Source of the DNA: Anaerococcus vaginimassiliensis
Lineage (GTDB): Bacteria > Bacillota > Clostridia > Tissierellales > Peptoniphilaceae
NCBI RefSeq assembly: GCF_900626155.1
Contig: NZ_LR130844.1
Location: forward strand, 62,001-126,000
DNA: 64,000 nucleotides
Reading direction: 5' to 3'
Both the position numbers and the translations under genes were made by a program. Below are positions 1-8,306 of this stretch, piece after piece. The notes beneath the pieces are model-generated. The model did not search any database, was not told where the DNA came from, and saw nothing but the letters and a program-made list of their open reading frames with translations. The first letter of the stretch is position 1. Each line of letters begins with the position of its first letter.

Positions 1-1
1 C

Positions 2-1018
2 GAAACCATTGTTAGAAACTATCCAGTATCTAAAGAAAACGAAGACAATTTCAACACCTATGTTAAAAATAAAGAAGCCTACCAAAGAAGAATAAAAGCA
101 ACTAAAACTGACGAGGAATTTTTCTCAATCTTGGATGAAAATTTGGCCCTATTAGGTGATAACTACACATTTATTTTAGGCAAGAATTCATATACAAGTC
201 TATTCAATTATTACAGAAATAAGAATAATTCAACTAAGGCAACTATTTTTGGCAACGATCAAGCAGTTAATAGATATGGAAGAATGATTAACAAAGAAAA
301 AATCAAAGAAGACATATCCATAAATTCATCAAATGATAAGAAACTAATAATAAGATTATCAGATTTTGATATAAATAAACTTGATAGTGATCTTGATTCT
401 ATAGCGGAAGCCCTAGAAAAATCTGAAATAGACACTCTAATATTTGATTTATCTAATAATAATTCAATTGACCATGCTTATGTAAATGAATTCGCTTCAT
501 ACTTTCTTGATAAAAATTATGAGTTGAAAGATTTATACTTTTATAGGGGTTGGGTATTTGACAATACATTAGATGAAATCAAAAATAGCGATGATAGTAT
601 ATATAAGACCAGCAAGGCAAAAAATCTAGCTGAAAAATTTAAGGATTCTATAGATAAAATAAACCTTGAAAATTACCAATACTATGATCAAGTTGAACAA
701 AAAATATATAAAAAAGATGATTTTAGAAAAAGAGATATTTATGTTTTAACTAATGAAAATACTGCTAATGAAGCAATAAGGCTCGCTAGTATTTTAAAAA
801 GCCAAGGAGCTGTAACTATTAAAAACGGCCTAGATTCTTCTAAGAATAAGATAGATAAAATAAAAGATATTCCTTCAGATTTTATAATACTAGATCATTC
901 TGGCCTGATTGTTTCTGTATCATCTTCTATTGGACTAGCTGAAGATAGATTTTTAGAATATGATTATAGAATAAATACTGAAAATCCTGACAAAGCCGTT
1001 TTGGATTTAATTAAATAA
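2..1018 (+). CDS. S41-like (tail-protease fold) protein, 5' end missing
   Basis: The reading frame is open from base 2, so this is the 3' part of a longer gene that starts before the window; the TTG at 131 is internal. The visible 338 codons contain a stretch like the core of S41 C-terminal processing peptidases: a run reading DTLIFDLSNN followed about 110 residues later by VLTNENTANEA, which resembles the S41 segment VLVNxxTASASE that carries the catalytic serine. Here Asn stands where that Ser would be, so I infer a non-catalytic or degenerate homologue. The signal peptide or PDZ region, if any, lies outside the window. No operon partner is visible: a terminator follows directly and the next gene is convergent. 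Family assignment rests on pattern recognition by eye only. Confidence 0.5.
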   Translation, partial: ETIVRNYPVSKENEDNFNTYVKNKEAYQRRIKATKTDEEFFSILDENLALLGDNYTFILGKNSYTSLFNYYRNKNNSTKATIFGNDQAVNRYGRMINKEKIKEDISINSSNDKKLIIRLSDFDINKLDSDLDSIAEALEKSEIDTLIFDLSNNNSIDHAYVNEFASYFLDKNYELKDLYFYRGWVFDNTLDEIKNSDDSIYKTSKAKNLAEKFKDSIDKINLENYQYYDQVEQKIYKKDDFRKRDIYVLTNENTANEAIRLASILKSQGAVTIKNGLDSSKNKIDKIKDIPSDFIILDHSGLIVSVSSSIGLAEDRFLEYDYRINTENPDKAVLDLIK

Positions 1019-1029
1019 TATCAAAACTT

Positions 1030-1062
1030 ACCTCAGTTCTTTATAAGAGTTGAGGTTTTTTT
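1030..1062 (+). terminator. Rho-independent terminator of the S41-like gene
   Basis: ACCTCA pairs with TGAGGT around an inner TTCTT/AAGAG helix and is followed by seven T residues. It lies 12 bases after the stop codon. Confidence 0.8.
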
Positions 1063-1065
1063 GTA

Positions 1066-1098
1066 CAAAAAAAGCCTTTAGGATAATCCTAAAGACTT
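1066..1098 (-). terminator. Rho-independent terminator of the LEA-like membrane protein gene
   Basis: Read on the minus strand, a 12-bp stem (AAGTCTTTAGGA with TCCTAAAGGCTT, one wobble) with a TTA loop is followed by a T-tract. It sits just after the stop at 1109. Confidence 0.8.
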
Positions 1099-1108
1099 AA
1101 TTTATATA

Positions 1109-2194
1109 CTATTTTCTAACAAAATCTTTTGCTTTTCTTTCACCAAGTCTACCAGCATATGCTGAAATACATAGTGCAAGAACTAATCCAACAAATACTA
1201 GTACAGATCCAGCTGATACTTTGTTAGCTGCTTTGTCGGCACCTTCCTTAGCATTCTCAACTGTTTCATCAACTTTTTGATTAGCTTCGCTTGATAATCT
1301 AGAGATTTCATCAGAAGCATTGTTTAGAGATTCTTCTGCTGATTTAGAAGCTTCTTGGATACCTTCGTAGATGTTTTCAGAAACTTGAGCAGCCTCATCT
1401 TCTGTCAAATCAGTGTTCTTAGATACTGCCTCATCAATTGCATCTTTATCAGCTGCATCAGCTATTGTTTTAGCTCTGTTAGATAGTGATTCTGTCAAAT
1501 CATTGACGATTTTATCAGAATCATCTGGATTTAGAGCAATATCCTTAACAGCTTGAGTAATTTCATCTCTAGATGCTTGAAGTTGACCTTCGATATATTC
1601 TGGTTGTAATTCTTCAACGTCTGTATCAGAAAGATATTGTTCAAGATTTCCTTTAAGTTCTTCTGTATCAACATCTGAAATAGCTGCGCCAGCTTTTTCA
1701 AGTCCTGCGCTTGCAGCATCTCCTGCTACACTTGAAATTCCACCTGCTACATCGCTTACTGCACTTCCTGCAGTGCTAGCTGCCTTACCTACTACATTTC
1801 CTGCAAATCCAAGTGCAGATGAAACTGCATTAAAGATAAGTGTAAATAGAAGTAGAATTGTAAGAGCCCATGTGATTGCTCCGTGTAACAGACCTGTTGA
1901 TCTTGCAGAATAACCTGCTACGAAACCACCTGCACAGAAGGATATAAGTAAAGTAATGATTGTCCAAATACCTGTACCTACTCCAACTCCACTTAATGGA
2001 TTAGCGCTTTGTGCTGAAAATAATCCAAATCCTAAAGCTGCTGTTAAAAGGCTAAGTACTGTAAATACTGCTGCTGCAGTTACTGCACCTGCAAATATAG
2101 AAGCCCAGGATAAGTTTTTTCCTGCTTGAAGAGTGCTTGTCGCTTGTTCATAAACAACAGGTTCTTCTATTCTTCTTTTGTTTTTATCTGTCAT
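1109..2194 (-). CDS. Membrane protein with long LEA-like helical insert
   Basis: 361 residues, no confident family. Three hydrophobic segments lie in roughly residues 28-130 and a fourth near 330-345. Between them is a hydrophilic, Ala/Glu/Asp/Lys-rich segment of about 190 residues without Cys or Trp, predicted to be helical and resembling late-embryogenesis-abundant or coiled-coil stress proteins. The N-terminal motif SWASIFAGAVTAAAVF recalls a widespread family of small bacterial membrane proteins that begin WGAIFAGA. A role in envelope stress is only a guess. Start: ATG preceded by GAGGAGG at good spacing. It has its own promoter and terminator, and a palindrome sits in its leader, so it is probably a single-gene, regulated unit. 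Confidence 0.6.
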   Translation of the reverse strand: MTDKNKRRIEEPVVYEQATSTLQAGKNLSWASIFAGAVTAAAVFTVLSLLTAALGFGLFSAQSANPLSGVGVGTGIWTIITLLISFCAGGFVAGYSARSTGLLHGAITWALTILLLFTLIFNAVSSALGFAGNVVGKAASTAGSAVSDVAGGISSVAGDAASAGLEKAGAAISDVDTEELKGNLEQYLSDTDVEELQPEYIEGQLQASRDEITQAVKDIALNPDDSDKIVNDLTESLSNRAKTIADAADKDAIDEAVSKNTDLTEDEAAQVSENIYEGIQEASKSAEESLNNASDEISRLSSEANQKVDETVENAKEGADKAANKVSAGSVLVFVGLVLALCISAYAGRLGERKAKDFVRK

Positions 2195-2225
2195 TTTTCC
2201 TCCTCATAATAACATAAAAATTAAA

Positions 2226-2304
2226 TATTCGTAATATTCGAATAAATCTAGGCAACAACCTTGCCTTGTTCAATATTATACCCTTTTTATTAGAAATTAA
2301 TCAA
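2226..2304 (-). promoter_or_regulatory. Promoter and operator-like palindrome of the LEA-like gene
   Basis: On the minus strand a -35 TTGATT (2304-2299) and a perfect -10 TATAAT (2280-2275) are separated by 18 bases. Between the -10 and the ribosome site lies the palindrome TATTCG-N7-CGAATA at 2226-2244, a plausible repressor site in the leader. The regulator is unknown. Confidence 0.5.
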
Positions 2305-2405
2305 TTATAATTATGGTATTTCTGATCTCTAAGGATTTCTCCTACCATATCCCTACCCTTTTGCATTTTCTTGATATTTTTAATATCTAAGATTAAGACA
2401 TTTTA
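2301..2405 (-). pseudogene. In-frame tail beyond the TAA of the HEPN-nuclease gene
   Basis: Reading through the TAA at 2405-2403 in the same frame gives 33 more codons to a TGA at 2303-2301. The encoded peptide starts NVLILDIKNIKKMQ, which looks like the usual last strand and helix of Mrr-type nucleases, where a 'LxDIxNL' element follows the catalytic core. I infer that the TAA may be a recent nonsense change (from AAA, GAA or CAA) and that the intact protein had about 306 residues. It could also be chance. Confidence 0.4.
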
Positions 2406-3221
2406 TCTAACAAGCTCTTTTTTAATATCATCATCCAAATAATTAGAATTAATTATTAATAGAGGTCTAATATCAGAATCAATTCCATGAATTTTATCAA
2501 TCATTTCATATATAAAATCTTTAGTTAGCTTCCTATTGTAGTCATAATTTTTAATCTCTATTGCAAAGCGATTATCATCTTTTTTTGCATATAAATCAAA
2601 TTTATGAGACCTTTGATATTGTTCTTGGAAGGGTTCAATCCAATAACCACACCTTTTAAAAGCTTTAGATATAAATTCTTCACTAGTAAAATCATTATTA
2701 ATTTTTCTTAGTGCTCTTAAAAGTCCACTTGGATTTATCTTAAAAATAGACTTATACTCAGTTTTTTCTCCAAACTTCTTGATGTCAAAACCAATCACCA
2801 AATCATTTATAACATTAAAATTGCCATGAGCTATTGCGTTTCTTATATGTCTTAAAAGGGCCATAGTTTTTGTTTCATCATTATCGGCAAGAGTCATAAT
2901 TAACTTTTGCTCATCTACTCTGACCTTTCCTCTAAAATATTTAACCAAATTCGGTTTTATTTCATCAGTTATAAGAACGTCTTCATCTCTAAGATTCATT
3001 GACATCATAATATCTGTAAATATATAATCATCATAAGCTGGATTTAGAAGCAAGTCATTGTGTTTTGCTTGCTCTGATGATATATTTGGCACATACCACA
3101 AGAGCATTTTAATAGCCTCATCTAAATCTTTGCTTAAATCTATTGGTATATCCTTATGCTTTATAGAAAAATCTTCCATATGTCCTGCTGCATCTATTTT
3201 AAATTTGTTAGTAATATCCAT
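2403..3221 (-). CDS. HEPN + PD-(D/E)XK (Mrr-like) nuclease fusion, possibly truncated
   Basis: 272 residues from the ATG at 3221, which has AAAGG six bases upstream; a longer frame begins at a TTG in the T-tract of the preceding terminator and is rejected. Residues 127-132 read RNAIAH, the R-x4-H signature of HEPN ribonucleases. The C-terminal part has a Mrr/restriction-endonuclease core: FDLY (D209) followed by AIEIK (E222, K224), i.e. D-x(n)-E-x-K. This gives an RNase-type and a DNase-type domain in one chain, an arrangement typical of toxins and anti-phage effectors. It lies directly downstream of the TerB-C/ATPase/helicase operon but has its own promoter. The frame continues for 33 codons past the TAA with plausible protein sequence, so the gene may carry a nonsense mutation. 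Substrate unknown. Confidence 0.65.
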   Translation of the reverse strand: MDITNKFKIDAAGHMEDFSIKHKDIPIDLSKDLDEAIKMLLWYVPNISSEQAKHNDLLLNPAYDDYIFTDIMMSMNLRDEDVLITDEIKPNLVKYFRGKVRVDEQKLIMTLADNDETKTMALLRHIRNAIAHGNFNVINDLVIGFDIKKFGEKTEYKSIFKINPSGLLRALRKINNDFTSEEFISKAFKRCGYWIEPFQEQYQRSHKFDLYAKKDDNRFAIEIKNYDYNRKLTKDFIYEMIDKIHGIDSDIRPLLIINSNYLDDDIKKELVR

Positions 3222-3258
3222 ATTTTGCCTTTCAGTTCTCATCTCATCTTTACCTATA

Positions 3259-3287
3259 AGCATACATCTAGCTTGATCTTTTGTAAA
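3259..3287 (-). promoter_or_regulatory. Promoter of the HEPN-nuclease gene
   Basis: On the minus strand TTTACA (3287-3282), a 17-base spacer and TATGCT (3264-3259) lie about 40 bases upstream of the ATG at 3221. This promoter is downstream of the helicase terminator, so the nuclease is expressed separately from the upstream operon. Confidence 0.55.
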
Positions 3288-3295
3288 ATACAAAT

Positions 3296-3321
3296 TAAAA
3301 AGAGAAGCACTAAGCTTCTCT
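3296..3321 (-). terminator. Rho-independent terminator of the TerB-C/ATPase/helicase operon
   Basis: AGAGAAGC and GCTTCTCT form an 8-bp stem with a 5-base loop, followed by TTTTT on the minus strand. It is 140 bases after the helicase stop; the intervening sequence is AT-rich with no other feature seen. Confidence 0.8.
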
Positions 3322-3460
3322 AAATTCTAGAATGACCATTGATGGAAAACTTGATCTTGAGTTTTGTTATAGGTAATATAAGCCATTCTTATATTTTTCC
3401 TTATAAAAACTTCTCTTTGATTTTACTTTTTCTTTTAACTAATAATATATATATATTATA

Positions 3461-5545
3461 TTATTTATCAAGAAACTCGTACGTTCCATCTAGGTCTAAT
3501 AGATTATTAATTATATATATACTCTTTAACTTTTGAGGTATAAGATTTTTGTATTTGTTATTACTTAAGTAAGAATCAACTTGTTTAGGATTTTTATCCA
3601 AGTGTGATTTTATTTCATCTAGGCTTACCTTTTGTGTAATTATATTTTTTAGGGCTTTTCTTATGTTTTTCCCAATAATAGTTGACGATCTTTCGTCTTG
3701 TTTATAGTTATTGATTGATCTAATATTTAGCATCAGGGTTAGAGTTCTATTTATTTTGCTACCTTTATATGTCCTTAGTCCTTGACCTTTTTCATCGTTT
3801 ATTAGATAAAATCCTCCCTCATCTCCAATATATAAACTGTCTAGAATATTATTTATTTTATCGTTATAAGAGTATTTTTTTCTATCTTTTATAATTTCTT
3901 CCATTTTTTCTCTTATTTCGTTTGAGATGTCTTCACCGCTGTTTGAACCAAAGGAAACTGCCTCCCCTTTTTCTGCCCTTGTTACTAATATTTTTTTAGA
4001 TTTTATATTAATAGTGTCTATTTTCCAAACAAGACCTGATAGATAGATATTATCTCCTTTTTTTAGGTCTAAGTTCTTTTCAATTTCTCCTATTTTCGCT
4101 TTATTTGAATATACGGAAAAGTTATCTGTACTCACAAATTGATTATAAAAAGATCCCATTTTTAAAAGTTTCTCTGCTTCTAAGCCAATTATATATTCAT
4201 CTTCTAGTTTTTCTATAAATGAATTTTCTAACAAATGACTTGTTATTTCGTGAAATTCTTCCTTGTCTATATCAGACAATGCAGATAGTTTAGTGATTAG
4301 ATTATTATAATTATCGTATCTTAGCCCGTTATTTTCTATAAGTTCTGACAAGATTTGGTGAGCAAATATGTCGTAGGGTTTTTTTACTTGACTGATTTTA
4401 TCGAGCTTTCCTTCCTTATAAAGGGATATTGTTGCCAAAGCTTGGAGTAAATCCCAAGGATTGGTAGCTATTTGGTGGAGAATAGATTTGTGAGTTTTTC
4501 TCCCAGATCTACCCAACTTTTGAGCCAAGGATAATACTGAATATGTGGACCCATACTGACAAATAGAGTGAACACTACCTATGTCGATTCCCAATTCTAA
4601 AGTAGATGTGGCACATATAATGAATTTATCTGAGTCTCCTCTCTTGGCAAAATTTTCAATTTCTTTTCTTCTTTGCTTGCTAACAGATGAATGATGAGCG
4701 AATATTTCTGTAGATATTTTTAACTCATCAGCTTTTTTTCTTAAGGATACTGCTAAATTTTCAACATTTTTTCTAGAATTTGGGAAAACAAGCATTGATC
4801 CATCTTGAGAAAATTTTAATATTCTTTCTGTTGTTTCATCTGTTATGGATTCTTCTTCTATATAAGAAATACTTGCTACTAGCTCATTTTTGCTTTGATC
4901 TATCAAGATATTTGTCTCTTTCCCATTATCAAAAAAATCTTTTGCTAGCTTATAGTTTGCATCTCCAATGGTTGCAGATAAGCCTATAAAACGAGGAGTT
5001 TTTTCGGTATATTTAACTATCCTCGTTAACAAACTTTTAAGTTGAACTCCCCTGTTTCCAGACAAAAATCCGTGGATTTCATCTACTATTATATAATCGA
5101 GTCCTCCGAATAATTTATCCAAGTCATTTGCTCTATTTACAAAAAGAGCCTCCAGAGATTCTGGAGTTATAAGAGCTATTCCACTAGGATTAGCTACTAG
5201 CTTATCTTTTTTAGTTTTTGATGCTTCTCCATGCCAGCTCGTTACAGGTATTTCCATGTCTTCACACATTTTCTCAACTCTTTTAAATTGGTCATTTATT
5301 AGAGCAATTAGTGGGGAAATATACAAAATTCTTAGTCCTGATGAAAAATCATTTGCCGTTGATATGGTAGGAAGAAAGGCTGCTTCAGTTTTACCTTGAG
5401 CTGTTGGAGCTACCAAAATCAAGTTGTTATCACTAGTGCAAACTCCTTTTATTGAAGCAGCTTGAATTTTAGTTAGTGATGGCCATTTATTTTTGTATAC
5501 GTATTCTCTCATTGGCCTTGAAAGAAGTGAATAATAATCTGTCAT
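3461..5545 (-). CDS. Lhr-like DEAD/DEAH-box helicase (BrxHI-type) of a TerB-C system
   Basis: 694-residue superfamily 2 helicase. Walker A VAPTAQGKTE is at residues 45-54, motif II is DEIH at 154-157, motif III SAT at 189-191, then a LELGIDIGSVH segment and motif VI GRSGR near 345. The pattern DEIH-x-FLSGNRG and the overall layout resemble Lhr-type helicases, which in BREX and Ter-linked gene clusters pair with a DUF2791 ATPase. The start overlaps the stop of the upstream ATPase gene by 4 bases, implying coupled translation. Likely role (inference): ATP-driven translocase or unwinding motor of a DNA-processing or defence complex. It is the last gene of the operon and is followed by a terminator. 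Confidence 0.85.
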   Translation of the reverse strand: MTDYYSLLSRPMREYVYKNKWPSLTKIQAASIKGVCTSDNNLILVAPTAQGKTEAAFLPTISTANDFSSGLRILYISPLIALINDQFKRVEKMCEDMEIPVTSWHGEASKTKKDKLVANPSGIALITPESLEALFVNRANDLDKLFGGLDYIIVDEIHGFLSGNRGVQLKSLLTRIVKYTEKTPRFIGLSATIGDANYKLAKDFFDNGKETNILIDQSKNELVASISYIEEESITDETTERILKFSQDGSMLVFPNSRKNVENLAVSLRKKADELKISTEIFAHHSSVSKQRRKEIENFAKRGDSDKFIICATSTLELGIDIGSVHSICQYGSTYSVLSLAQKLGRSGRKTHKSILHQIATNPWDLLQALATISLYKEGKLDKISQVKKPYDIFAHQILSELIENNGLRYDNYNNLITKLSALSDIDKEEFHEITSHLLENSFIEKLEDEYIIGLEAEKLLKMGSFYNQFVSTDNFSVYSNKAKIGEIEKNLDLKKGDNIYLSGLVWKIDTINIKSKKILVTRAEKGEAVSFGSNSGEDISNEIREKMEEIIKDRKKYSYNDKINNILDSLYIGDEGGFYLINDEKGQGLRTYKGSKINRTLTLMLNIRSINNYKQDERSSTIIGKNIRKALKNIITQKVSLDEIKSHLDKNPKQVDSYLSNNKYKNLIPQKLKSIYIINNLLDLDGTYEFLDK

Positions 5546-6861
5546 ATCAGTAAAATATCATCTTGATCTAATGGATCTTTTTCTATTGGATCTAGTACAT
5601 TAGAATATTTATCATCAAGGATTTGGTCAACCGTAACATCTGGATTCTGTCTTTTTAAATCCAAAATTTCTAGAAAATCTTTGATAACTGATCTAGGCGT
5701 CAAGAATTCATCTGCTCCAGGTCTGTTCAATTGTCCTTCCATATATCTAATTATTTGATTTTGATTAATATCTATATCTATCTTGTAGTTTGTATTATAA
5801 ATATTTACGAGATTTTCAAGTAAAGTGTATATTTCTTCCTCACTTAGAGGTTTTAGTAAAAGAGCTGTTCTTTTTGTATTTATTAAGGACGAATTGATAT
5901 CTTTTTCATCTCCCAATCTTCCAGAAAGCGCACCATAGGAAGACATTCCTCTGTTTGTATCAAATACAGTTTTTCTTGTTGCACCGAAGTTTACAAAAAG
6001 CCCCTTAGCCTTTCCTGATTTACATTCATTGTAAATATTTAATATTCTCTCATAATTTCTCTCTCTGGTTACCGATTGAGGAATCTTGTAGAGATTTACA
6101 GCTTCATCGAAATTGATAACAAAGCCAGAATAGCCAATAGCCAAAAACAATTCAGCTAAGTTTTTTAGGGCATCAAAATAGTTATCATCGTTAATTATTT
6201 GATTGATGCCAAGCTCTTTTTTCGCTTCAGTTTTGGTAGATATATCTCCCCTTATCCATCTTATAGCTTTTAATTTTAGCATTCTATCATTTTCTACAAA
6301 AGCTTGGTAATATTTGTTAATAGCCTCACCAAACTCAAAGGATAAACCAACAGAAGAAAAACTTGCCATGGCATTTAAAATTTCATTTCTAACTTCTTGC
6401 TTATTAGATCCCTTTAACAAATCTTCCATAGGAATATCATTTTTTTGGGATAAATCAGAGAAAATCCTCATAAGCCACTGATCTATAATTTGCTCTATTA
6501 CGTTTCCTGACCTTGCTGTTTTAGTCTTTATATTGTCTACAATTTCACTATATAAAGCCTGAGCCTTCTTATCCGTCGCATAAAATCTTCTTTGAGGTGC
6601 AAGATCTATTGTAGATGTTACGAAATTTTTCCCTAGGGCAAATTGTTCTATGGTATTTAACATAAAGGATTTGCCTGATCCAAAATCTCCTACCCAAAAT
6701 CTTATGTCACTACCGCCGTTTGACACATCATCGAGCACACCTAAGACTTCTTCAACTTCTTTCTTTCTACCTACTAAAAGATGTTCTATTCCTAGATTTG
6801 GGACAACTCCCCCTTCCAAAGATTTAATAATAACAGCTGCTTGTTTTGGATTAATTTTCAT
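5542..6861 (-). CDS. BrxD/DUF2791-family ATP-binding protein
   Basis: 439 residues with an N-terminal P-loop: WVGDFGSGKSF at about 57-67 and a Walker B-like FVINFDEA around 247-254. The sequence around the P-loop (GxGHLLVGRxxE entry, then a long helical region) matches the DUF2791 family, called BrxD when found in BREX loci, where it stands next to an Lhr-like helicase exactly as here. ATP hydrolysis is expected since both Walker motifs are intact. Its first codons overlap the TerB-C gene by 11 bases and its end overlaps the helicase start by 4, so the three proteins are probably made in fixed ratio. No methyltransferase, PglZ or BrxL of a complete BREX locus is in the window. Confidence 0.85.
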   Translation of the reverse strand: MKINPKQAAVIIKSLEGGVVPNLGIEHLLVGRKKEVEEVLGVLDDVSNGGSDIRFWVGDFGSGKSFMLNTIEQFALGKNFVTSTIDLAPQRRFYATDKKAQALYSEIVDNIKTKTARSGNVIEQIIDQWLMRIFSDLSQKNDIPMEDLLKGSNKQEVRNEILNAMASFSSVGLSFEFGEAINKYYQAFVENDRMLKLKAIRWIRGDISTKTEAKKELGINQIINDDNYFDALKNLAELFLAIGYSGFVINFDEAVNLYKIPQSVTRERNYERILNIYNECKSGKAKGLFVNFGATRKTVFDTNRGMSSYGALSGRLGDEKDINSSLINTKRTALLLKPLSEEEIYTLLENLVNIYNTNYKIDIDINQNQIIRYMEGQLNRPGADEFLTPRSVIKDFLEILDLKRQNPDVTVDQILDDKYSNVLDPIEKDPLDQDDILLI

Positions 6862-8212
6862 CTAATATCTCCTTAACTATATCTATGTAAAACGGATCTA
6901 TAACAACCCTATCATCTTCTATCAATAAACTTTGATCATCTACATAAGGATACAAAGCATCATTTATTTCATTTACAAATACATTTACCATTTGTCCTGA
7001 TTTAAGGGCGATACTCTTAGCTTCTTCAACAGAAACACCATTATTATTTATAATAGTTTCTAAAAAGCTATAAGTTTTATCGTCTAATTTAACTTTATCA
7101 TCACTTTCGGGAGTTGTTTTTTCATCTTCCTTCTCTTCTGTTTTAGTAACCTCACTTTGAGATAAATTTTCTCCACTATCCATAAACTCACTGACTCTTT
7201 CTACAGTAGAGCTTAACTCTTTCCTTGATTTTTTGACCTTATCTTTGTCTATTGTAATTCTTTTAGCTTCTTTTTTATCTAAGTCTAGGAGTCTATCTAT
7301 AAGCTCAATTGACAAGTTATTCTCATTTACAAGGGTTATGAATTTGGGATAATTTTCTTTTAAAATTAGCTTAAATAGCCTATTTTCATCTGCCTTAGTC
7401 ATTTCATTATCCCTGACAAGGTAAAAGAAGCCAAGCATACTTGTAAAGTTAAAATCTGATTTGCTTAAAGTTTTCTTTAATTTTCCTATTTTTTCATCTA
7501 TGATAAATTTATTAGACAAATCAATTTGCTTGATTAGATTTGAATTTTCAATATATCTAGCTATATCATTAACTTTATTGGGATTTTCTAAGAGAAATTC
7601 TTCGTAAATTTCATCTTTACTTCCATGATCTAAATTTAAGTAGAATTCATTCAACTTCTCTGTAAAAAAGTCCAACAAGTCTAGCAAATCATTTTCTTTT
7701 AAAAAAGATAGGTGCTTATCAACATCAATACCAGCAAATATTGTAAATTCACTTCTTAGCCTCTCTTCAGCAATAATCATCAAGGAATCTAGAATATTGG
7801 CTGAAAGTCTGTAGGGTTTTCTATATTTTATGATCTTATCAGTATTTAGGTCACTTCTATTAAATACATCTTCCATTACAGAAAAGTATGATTTAAATAG
7901 TAGGACTTTTGCTTTCTTATATTTCCAAACTTGGTTGTTTCTCTTTGAAACTTCACTAAGGGCATCTTCACTCTCTTTATCGAAGTTATACTCTCTTAAT
8001 AATCTTTGATAATCATCTAATTGTTCTTTTAATTCTAAATTTCCTTTTTTATTTTTCTCTATATTTTTGTTATCAATACTTTTTTCAACTAGTTCTTTTA
8101 TTCTTCCCTTATCTATTCTTCTTTTAAAGGATTTCTTGTGTTCATTTTTGTCAATAGTTGAAATATCTTCTAATAATTCATTTATTAAATCAAATATCCC
8201 TTCAAAATTCAT
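6851..8212 (-). CDS. TerB-C domain protein, first gene of the ATPase/helicase operon
   Basis: 453 residues, highly charged and helical. The last 80 or so residues (about 375-453; LDDKTYSFLETIINNNGVSVEEA, then INDALYPYVDDQ-LLIEDDRVVIDPFY) have the layout of the TerB-C domain found with tellurite-resistance-type and DNA-processing gene clusters. A low-complexity acidic linker (about 330-375) separates it from the N-terminal region, which has no recognised domain but could be a divergent TerB-N-like helical module. Start ATG has GGAGG upstream. Known family context: TerB-C proteins occur with DUF2791 ATPases and Lhr-like helicases in predicted stress or defence systems. Function of this protein itself is unknown. 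Confidence 0.65.
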   Translation of the reverse strand: MNFEGIFDLINELLEDISTIDKNEHKKSFKRRIDKGRIKELVEKSIDNKNIEKNKKGNLELKEQLDDYQRLLREYNFDKESEDALSEVSKRNNQVWKYKKAKVLLFKSYFSVMEDVFNRSDLNTDKIIKYRKPYRLSANILDSLMIIAEERLRSEFTIFAGIDVDKHLSFLKENDLLDLLDFFTEKLNEFYLNLDHGSKDEIYEEFLLENPNKVNDIARYIENSNLIKQIDLSNKFIIDEKIGKLKKTLSKSDFNFTSMLGFFYLVRDNEMTKADENRLFKLILKENYPKFITLVNENNLSIELIDRLLDLDKKEAKRITIDKDKVKKSRKELSSTVERVSEFMDSGENLSQSEVTKTEEKEDEKTTPESDDKVKLDDKTYSFLETIINNNGVSVEEAKSIALKSGQMVNVFVNEINDALYPYVDDQSLLIEDDRVVIDPFYIDIVKEILDEN

Positions 8213-8238
8213 ATCTCCTCCGACAAGCTCTTCTTACC

Positions 8239-8244
8239 ATTATA
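8239..8244 (-). promoter_or_regulatory. -10 element of the TerB-C/ATPase/helicase operon
   Basis: A perfect TATAAT on the minus strand lies 27 bases upstream of the ATG at 8212. A good -35 at 16-18 bases is not evident, so the promoter may be weak or activator-dependent. Confidence 0.4.
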
Positions 8245-8280
8245 CTTCTTGTATAGAATTTCAAAGAAAATTGGCAAAAT

Positions 8281-8306
8281 AAAAAAGCTAGCAACAAACT
8301 AGCTTT
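8281..8306 (-). terminator. Rho-independent terminator of the fructosamine-kinase-like gene
   Basis: AAAGCTAG and CTAGCTTT form an 8-bp stem followed by T residues on the minus strand. The stem overlaps the stop codon of the upstream gene and separates it from the TerB-C operon. Confidence 0.8.

Noticed and set aside
3222-3293. TTG start at 3293 for the HEPN-nuclease
   Set aside because: It lies at the end of the terminator T-tract, upstream of the promoter's -10; ATG 3221 has an SD at proper spacing.
3430-3470. TA-rich run near the helicase stop
   Set aside because: Simple AT-rich sequence, not a repeat array; no CRISPR spacing anywhere in the window.
2403-8212. Complete BREX locus
   Set aside because: Only BrxD- and BrxHI-like genes are present; PglZ, PglX and BrxL/BrxC are missing.
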